Made by a program: the position numbers and the translations under genes
Assembly: GCA_900128565.1 (NCBI GenBank)
Contig: LT636236.1
Span: forward strand, 1 to 11,819
Reading direction: 5' to 3'
From: Stramenopiles sp. TOSAG23-6
Lineage: Eukaryota > Sar
DNA length: 11,819 nucleotides
Shown: in pieces, positions 7,072 to 11,819 of the stretch
Position numbering within the stretch: the stretch's first letter is position 1
How the letters are laid out: each line of letters starts with the position of its first letter
Notes under the pieces: generated by a model
Databases searched by the model: none
Told to the model about the DNA's origin: nothing
What the model saw: the letters and a program-made list of their open reading frames with translations, nothing else

Positions 7072-9330
7072 ATGGGGAGTGGTGCCTCAAAAACGGATTC
7101 TCGCGTAACTCAAGCAAAGGTAAAAGCAGTCATGCAATTCGCAGTAAATTCTTCTAAAACAGGATCCACTGGAAATAAAAACGTTAAAACTGTTCCGCAT
7201 TTACATATTTCATTTCCTGAAATACCAGAGACTTTATTAAATTCGCCAAAAGGAATTCAAGACAAATCACATCTTCGTCCAAGTCTCGACGCAACTGCGG
7301 AAGAGCGCGTAAAAACAAACATACAAAGACGTAAACTCGCACAAAAAGCAAAAATTTGCCGACCACGACGTTCTCGCGGACATTCTGCTATAGTACGAGA
7401 GGGAAATAATGAGGTATTTGGTGGCAGATTGTCGGCGTCTCTAGTAGAAGGAAAAGAAGTGTATCGAAAAGAAGATCATTTCGTTGAAAAAACAGATGAA
7501 GATCATTTTCTTGTTCGGCGTTCATTGCAGGATCACTTCCTCTTTCAAACTCTCCCAACACAAGTAATTATTGATGTCGTTGATGTNATGACTCCAGTGG
7601 TTGTCAAATGCGGGGATATTATAATTAATCAAGGGGACACTAAGGGTGACACATTTTATGTCATTGCTAGTGGCCTTTTTGATATAATTGTGGACAATGA
7701 GCGTTGTGTAACTTATAGACATGGTCAAAACTTCGGTGAGCTTGCACTGATGTATGATTCCCCTCGTGCTGCGACAGTGAAGGCAAAAACTGATGGTGTT
7801 TTATGGGCATTGGATAGGATTCCATTTAGAATGTTTGTTACATCAAACGTAGAGCAGGAATTTCAAACAATCGAAGAGACTCTTCTCGGGGTGAAGGCTT
7901 TTCAACCCCCAAACGTTTCCAAAGAAGGGGTACAACAACTTGCACAGTTACTCAATCGCCAGCATATTCACAAAAATAAAGTTATAATCAATCAAGGAGA
8001 CAAAGGCGAAGTATTCTATCTCATTGAAACAGGAAAAGTTTCATGCAGAAAAGATGGGAAACACACAATAATGTTGGGCCCAGGAGAGTATTTCGGAGAA
8101 CAAGCTCTACTAACAAAGAACAAACGAGCAATGACTGTTGTCGCAATTTCTAATTGTCAAGTGTTCACGGTACACAAAACTGAGTTTGAGAACTTTATCA
8201 AAAAATATCCTGCTGTAGTGACAGAAATGAATAAAAATCATGATACACGAGTTTGTGTTGAGCTAGAAGCCTTAGCGAGGGTTCGCCGCCCTTTGCTAGA
8301 TCTGAAACTTCAAGATTTAACTACTGTGCGAATCATAGGTAAGGGAGCATATGGAATGGTCCGGCTTGTTCGTTGTCGTAATACAAATACTCCATACGCT
8401 GTAAAAGTAATGCAAAAAGCAAGGGTAGTAGAAAATCAACAAGCAATCAATGTTATCACTGAAAGGAATATTATGCATGAACTAGACCACCCATTCTTAG
8501 TCCGACTTGAGGGAGCTTTATCGGATAAAAATTGTCTATACATTGTCACTGAGTTCCTTGGCGGTGGCGATTTGTTCAATTTGTTGTGTGAGTTTGATGG
8601 TGTTCTAGAATCGGAGCCAGCGTCATTTTATACAGCTTGTATAATAAGTGCATTTAGTTACCTCCACAAGCACAATTTTATTTACCGTGACCTCAAGCCA
8701 GAAAATATTGTCCTTGATTCTAATGGATACATAAAATTGGTTGATTTGGGTATGGCCAAGGCAGTTTACCTTCGTACATATACAATTTGTGGAACTCCAG
8801 AATATATGGCACCTGAAATTATCCATGGCACAGGTCATGGGAGAGGGGTTGACTATTGGGCACTTGGTATTGTACTATATGAAATGTTATGTGGCGTGAC
8901 TCCTTTTGCAGATGACGATAACAAAAATCACCTGGAAATTTACAAACGTGTTGACACTTATTGCAACTTATACCCAACTCATGCATTTGATTCTAAAAGG
9001 AGTTTAATCGAATGGCCTAAATGGATTTTTGCAGAGCCTATCCGAGATTTAGTAACTAAGCTATTGAATCCTCAAGTATCTTCCAGACTTGGTGTTGACT
9101 CAGACATTGATATTCGCAATCACACTTGGTTTTCTGAATCAATGATGTCCATTGATTGGAATAGTCTGGAAAATATGGAAGTAACAGCGCCAATTGTTCC
9201 ATGCATGGACAATGACTTTGATACTCAAAACTTTGATGACTGGGGTAAAGAGAAAGATGTTACTGACTATGAGCCTACAGGATCCCATTACGAAAAACTA
9301 TGGAAAAATAGTTTTGGTGAAATTCAGTAA
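7072..9330 (+). CDS. Cyclic-nucleotide-dependent AGC protein kinase (PKG architecture)
   Basis: A 752-residue Ser/Thr kinase. Met-Gly-Ser-Gly-Ala-Ser-Lys fits the N-myristoylation rule (Gly2, Ser6, Lys7), so it is probably membrane-attached. A basic N-terminus (about 75-115) could hold the pseudosubstrate. Domain A (about 154-265) has the phosphate-binding cassette FGELALMYDSPRAATV; domain B (about 275-390) has FGEQALLTKNKRAMTV. The kinase domain spans about 414-685: GKGAYGMV at 423, AVK with Lys445, YRDLKPEN with catalytic Asp540, magnesium-binding Asp558 in DLG rather than DFG, and CGTPEYMAPE. A C-terminal tail follows. The order is that of cGMP-dependent kinase, but both cassettes have Ala where the PKGs I recall usually have Thr after the Arg, as in cAMP-binding PKA R subunits. 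Ligand choice is therefore open. The N at 7587 is in a Val codon and silent. I see no intron. Confidence 0.93.
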   Translation: MGSGASKTDSRVTQAKVKAVMQFAVNSSKTGSTGNKNVKTVPHLHISFPEIPETLLNSPKGIQDKSHLRPSLDATAEERVKTNIQRRKLAQKAKICRPRRSRGHSAIVREGNNEVFGGRLSASLVEGKEVYRKEDHFVEKTDEDHFLVRRSLQDHFLFQTLPTQVIIDVVDXMTPVVVKCGDIIINQGDTKGDTFYVIASGLFDIIVDNERCVTYRHGQNFGELALMYDSPRAATVKAKTDGVLWALDRIPFRMFVTSNVEQEFQTIEETLLGVKAFQPPNVSKEGVQQLAQLLNRQHIHKNKVIINQGDKGEVFYLIETGKVSCRKDGKHTIMLGPGEYFGEQALLTKNKRAMTVVAISNCQVFTVHKTEFENFIKKYPAVVTEMNKNHDTRVCVELEALARVRRPLLDLKLQDLTTVRIIGKGAYGMVRLVRCRNTNTPYAVKVMQKARVVENQQAINVITERNIMHELDHPFLVRLEGALSDKNCLYIVTEFLGGGDLFNLLCEFDGVLESEPASFYTACIISAFSYLHKHNFIYRDLKPENIVLDSNGYIKLVDLGMAKAVYLRTYTICGTPEYMAPEIIHGTGHGRGVDYWALGIVLYEMLCGVTPFADDDNKNHLEIYKRVDTYCNLYPTHAFDSKRSLIEWPKWIFAEPIRDLVTKLLNPQVSSRLGVDSDIDIRNHTWFSESMMSIDWNSLENMEVTAPIVPCMDNDFDTQNFDDWGKEKDVTDYEPTGSHYEKLWKNSFGEIQ

Positions 9331-9625
9331 TAATTTGTAACCAATTGATGAAGAAAGAATGTTGAGAGACATTTAGTATCGGGTATTCTAAACTGAATAA
9401 AATTTAACTTAATCTTATTAATAACAATTACAAATTTAACTCAGTCTTATTAATAACAATTACAAATTTAACTCAGTCTTATCAATAACAATTACAAATT
9501 TAACTCAGTCTTATCAATAACAATTATAAACTGTGTTGGAGCTGACGGATTCACTTTTGGACATATTTCAATTAAGGTTTGAAATTCTCCATATTTTCTT
9601 ATTGCTATGCTGATGAGTAATCAGT
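9331..9625. other. Convergent 3' junction, kinase / J-domain gene
   Basis: A 295-base non-coding gap between two stops. It holds GAATAAAA near 9394 (likely kinase poly(A) signal), the 32-base tandem array at 9400-9527, and about 100 bases of unremarkable AT-rich sequence. Confidence 0.5.
9400..9527. repeat. Four tandem copies of a 32-base unit
   Basis: Copies at 9400-9431, 9432-9463, 9464-9495 and 9496-9527. Copies 2 to 4 differ from each other at only one or two positions; copy 1 differs in the CAGTC part. The unit includes CTTATYAATAACAATTA. It is non-coding and starts next to the presumed kinase poly(A) signal. Confidence 0.93.
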
Positions 9626-10444
9626 CTATAGTTCATGTTCATCTGCGCACTCTTTTGGATTTTCTAAGCAATCTCTATAATATTCTGCTTTTCCCAGAAT
9701 TTCACGCCTGTATTTTTGAAAAATATTTCACAAAAAAAAACGTTAGGTACGAAATTTCGTATGAAAAAAATATTCGAAATTGAAAACAAATAAAACAAAC
9801 ATCATATTCTTTATATCATCGTTTTTGGCACAATCAGGAAGTTTATCTGTATGCGTTTGCAGTGCAATGTGTCGGTATAACTTTTTTGCTTTTCTAAGGC
9901 TTCTTTTTCCAGGAGATAACCGACGAAGTTGAGCAAAATCACTGTAGTTCGAGGCTAGAAATTTCCAAAACTCTTTTTTGTTATCTACGTGTGTTTTATA
10001 GTGTAGGATCCACTGTTTATACAAAGTGCATCGCCCACGGTTTTCTCTCCGTCGACGTTTCTGGAGTTCGGCAGACTCAGATGTGTCCCCCGCAAGTCTG
10101 TCAAGTTCTGCTTGTTTATCGAGGCGTAACAATTCTTGCCTCTTTATGTCCTCCTGTGTACGATATTTTCGATCTTCCCATTCTGACACATCACACACAA
10201 AACCAATACTTTCAACCTTACTAGACTTACACTTTATTTTCTTTATCTCTCTTCCTAGTTTAATGACACGACCATAAGAGTCAAATACTGATGCATATTT
10301 TTCTAGAAAACGGGCTTTTGCCTTTTTTTTGGCTAGCCTTTTCAACACGGCAGATTTATTGACTGTGCCATTACAAACAATCTCTATTGGATACTGAAGA
10401 AGGAAGATAAAAGACACGGTTAAAAATAAATTAAGAAGAAACAT
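9626..10444 (-). CDS. Secreted or ER-type protein with degenerate J domain, two exons (10444-9801 and 9707-9626)
   Basis: Joined length is 241 residues. Residues 1-28 look like a signal peptide (FLLNLFLTVSFIFLLQ, then Cys-Asn-Gly). Residues about 28-165 are strongly charged and helical (LLRLDKQAELDRLAG, QKRRRRENRGR). Residues about 178-241 resemble a J domain: KAKKLYRHIALQTHTDKLPD, with His-Thr-Asp in place of the His-Pro-Asp that stimulates Hsp70, then DDIKNMM, intron, REILGKAEYYRDCLENPKEC. Joining Asp-Ile-Lys-Asn-Met-Met to Arg-Glu-Ile-Leu by GT-AG splicing keeps the frame and gives a helix resembling J-domain helix III. Loss of the Pro suggests a J-like protein that may not activate Hsp70. 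ATG 10444 is chosen; the frame upstream starts with TTG. It is divergent from the PH gene. Confidence 0.7.
9708..9800 (-). other. Intron in the J-domain gene (93 bases, GT-AG)
   Basis: The donor is GTTTGTTTTATTTG at 9800 downward; the acceptor is ATACAG ending at 9708. The interior includes TACGAAATTTCGTA (a perfect 14-base palindrome) directly before CCTAACG and a T run. Splicing at phase 2 rebuilds the J-like helix; unspliced, the frame stops at the TAA of the TACCTAAC box. Confidence 0.75.
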
Positions 10445-10777
10445 GATGACCAAAATACGTATTACGATGACTCAATTTCTCCTGTGGTTGGATGGATTTA
10501 GATTTCTGGAGACCAAAGGAATCGAAATGAAAATTTCGAAGGTAGTTTTTTTCTTCTTCGTTCCAGTAAGTAGCTAAATATAAAAATTTTTCCAAAAAAT
10601 GAAAACGCAACAACGCAACCCTAATTTATTTCGATTTCGGATTTCGTGCGAGCCGTTGGATCTGACGGTTATAAATTATAATACTTCAAAGGTAAATAGA
10701 TTATTACTTCTCGCGTTTTTGTCATTTTTTTCTATTAATTAGTACCTAAGAAATATCAACGTACTCATAGAAGCTCA
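10445..10777. promoter_or_regulatory. Divergent intergenic region, J-domain gene (-) / PH gene (+)
   Basis: A 333-base gap. It contains TTATAAATTATAATA at about 10668-10682, possibly TATA-like, and AGTACCTAAG at 10741, some 37 bases before the PH-protein ATG, with a GTACTC at about 10761. The open frame on the minus strand at 10431-10613 begins with TTG and has no recognisable content. I see no gene. Confidence 0.45.
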
Positions 10778-11759
10778 ATGTCAAAAGATATAGAACATAA
10801 AGCGCCACAGTCTACTCCTGTAATAGATAAAATATGGGAAGAAAGAATCAAAGAAGTATATTTAAAAGTAGATCCAGAAAAGTTGCATAAGCATCCAGAT
10901 TACGTTAAACATATGTTGGAACCTCATAAAGGCAACCTGCACGAATATTTTGATGCTCTCGCAAACACTTATTTATTATCTAAAGAAGATATTGATGATA
11001 TTTGTAATAGTGGTATTTCTACAAAGACTAGCACAANAAGTGTCAAGGATACAGATGAAAAATGTGAAACAAAAAGGATAATTCCAGAGTATGAAGTAAA
11101 TGATAATAAATTAGATGAACTCTTTGGCGTACATTCAGAACAAGGAGCTATAGTAAAAGCTATAGTAAAAAAACAAGAATTAGATGAAGAACAAATAGAA
11201 AAAAGTGATAGTGTAAAAGCTACATTAAAAAACAAAGAAATAGATGAAAACGAAATTGTAACAAAGACGACCAGAATAGGAGAAGCAAATCAAAACAAAA
11301 CAGAAACAGAATCAAAAAAAGAAGCAACATCATTTGAAACATCAATAGAAAAAGCAAAAACAAAAGCAAACAAAGAAGCAACATCATTAGCAAAAGCAAA
11401 AGCAGCATGTAAAGAACCAATCCTTTCAAAACTTGAAATAGTAAAGGAAGGACATTTAGAAAAGTTATTTATTGCAGAAGATGAAACACAATTTTGGAGA
11501 AAACGTAGAGTTACACTAAATAAAATTGAATTGACAGTTGGAAGTCTCAGTAAACCTCAAGATTTTGATGGCTATTTTCAAATTTTTTCTCTCAGTGAGA
11601 TATTTGATACAGTTTTTCAATCTGAAAGACTTTTTGTGATTACACTTGGAAAGGATGAAAAAAATACTCCATATGAAACTGTCAAAAAAAAATCACATAC
11701 TTTTCGGTGTACAACAAATATTGAGGCAGAACGCTGGGTAGACTTGCTGAAAGAACTAT
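10778..11759 (+). CDS. PH-domain protein (first exon; 3' end at or beyond right edge)
   Basis: About 327 codons from ATG 10778 to a GTACGT donor at 11760. Residues about 18-66 (RIKEVYLKVDPEKL, then YVKHMLEPHKG and EYFDALANTYL) match a short helical motif with Pro-Glu-Lys and Lys-Gly that I recall as widespread in stramenopile and other algal proteins. Residues about 67-215 are low-complexity Lys/Glu/Ala/Thr, probably a charged helix. Residues about 222-327 are a pleckstrin-homology domain: GHLEKLF, FWRKRRVTL, a long beta region, SHTFRCTT, and the closing helix AERWVDLLKEL with its invariant Trp. PH domains bind phosphoinositides or proteins at membranes. The N at 11037 leaves one codon as Lys, Arg, Thr or Ile. 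If the early acceptor at 11806 is used, the protein ends three residues later. Confidence 0.85.
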
Positions 11760-11819
11760 GTACGTTTTTTTTCGTACGAAATTTTGTACCTAACAATTTT
11801 TTTTAGATTTTTTTTGAAA
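11760..11819 (+). other. Intron (partial or 47 bases) in the PH-domain gene
   Basis: It starts with GTACGTTTTTTTTCGTACG at 11760, then AATTTTGTACCTAACA and a T run. An AG at 11805-11806 would give a 47-base intron followed by a TGA after three codons. In the other introns, about 35-48 bases follow the TACCTAAC box, so the acceptor may instead lie beyond the window. Read through, the frame reaches TAG at the same place. Confidence 0.65.

Noticed and set aside
9400-9527. CRISPR-like array
   Set aside because: Repeats are directly contiguous with no unique spacers, in a eukaryotic intergenic region.
9710-9796. Alternative 87-base boundaries for the J-gene intron (GTTTTA to ATAC)
   Set aside because: It also keeps the frame and has weak terminal pairing, but ordinary GT-AG at 9708-9800 explains the same data and its donor lines up with the other three introns.
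6339-11037. Single N bases at 6339, 7587 and 11037 as possible gene breaks
   Set aside because: Each lies in frame within a continuous coding sequence; they look like ambiguous consensus calls, not gaps or frameshifts.

Overview
This is nuclear DNA of a compact, AT-rich eukaryote, most likely a unicellular protist. The evidence is a Tubby protein, a myristoylation-type cyclic-nucleotide-dependent AGC kinase, an IQ-motif protein, a Mediator-like subunit, a PH-domain protein and short introns. The PH protein carries a short Tyr/Pro-Glu-Lys/Leu...Gly helical motif that I associate with stramenopiles and other algal or protist lineages. That makes a SAR-type organism (for example a stramenopile) the best guess, but this is inference. 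Three isolated N bases look like unresolved consensus or heterozygous sites.

Layout, left to right: (1) minus, 53-1370 and running off the left edge through an intron, a Lys/Arg-rich protein with an N-terminal coiled coil; (2) plus, 1627-4452, Tubby-like protein with one 99-base intron; (3) minus, 4585-4890, Mediator subunit 28-like protein; (4) plus, 5231-5980, membrane PAP2 phosphatase of the LPP-epsilon type; (5) minus, 6057-6557, IQ-repeat protein; (6) plus, 7072-9330, two cyclic-nucleotide-binding domains plus an AGC kinase; (7) minus, 9626-10444, signal-peptide protein with a degenerate J domain and one intron; (8) plus, 10778 to the right edge, PH-domain protein entering an intron at 11760. 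The eight genes alternate strands strictly, so there are four divergent promoters (256-514 bases) and three convergent 3' junctions (76-295 bases).

The most interesting signal is that all four introns resemble one another well beyond splice-site consensus. Each has a GTNNGTTTT donor and is very T-rich. The three whose middles are visible share ATTTYGTACCTAAC followed by a T run, and two to three of them have a TACGAA/TTCGTA palindrome just before it. All lie in the sense orientation of their host gene. This suggests an introner-like (intron-multiplying) family, or an unusually strict branch-point consensus. The Tubby intron has no usable AG acceptor.

The genes do not form an obvious pathway. 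Several could act in membrane-proximal signalling: Tubby and PH domains typically bind phosphoinositides, the PAP2 enzyme removes lipid phosphates, IQ motifs bind calmodulin, and the kinase is cyclic-nucleotide gated and probably N-myristoylated. Co-localisation alone does not prove a shared function.
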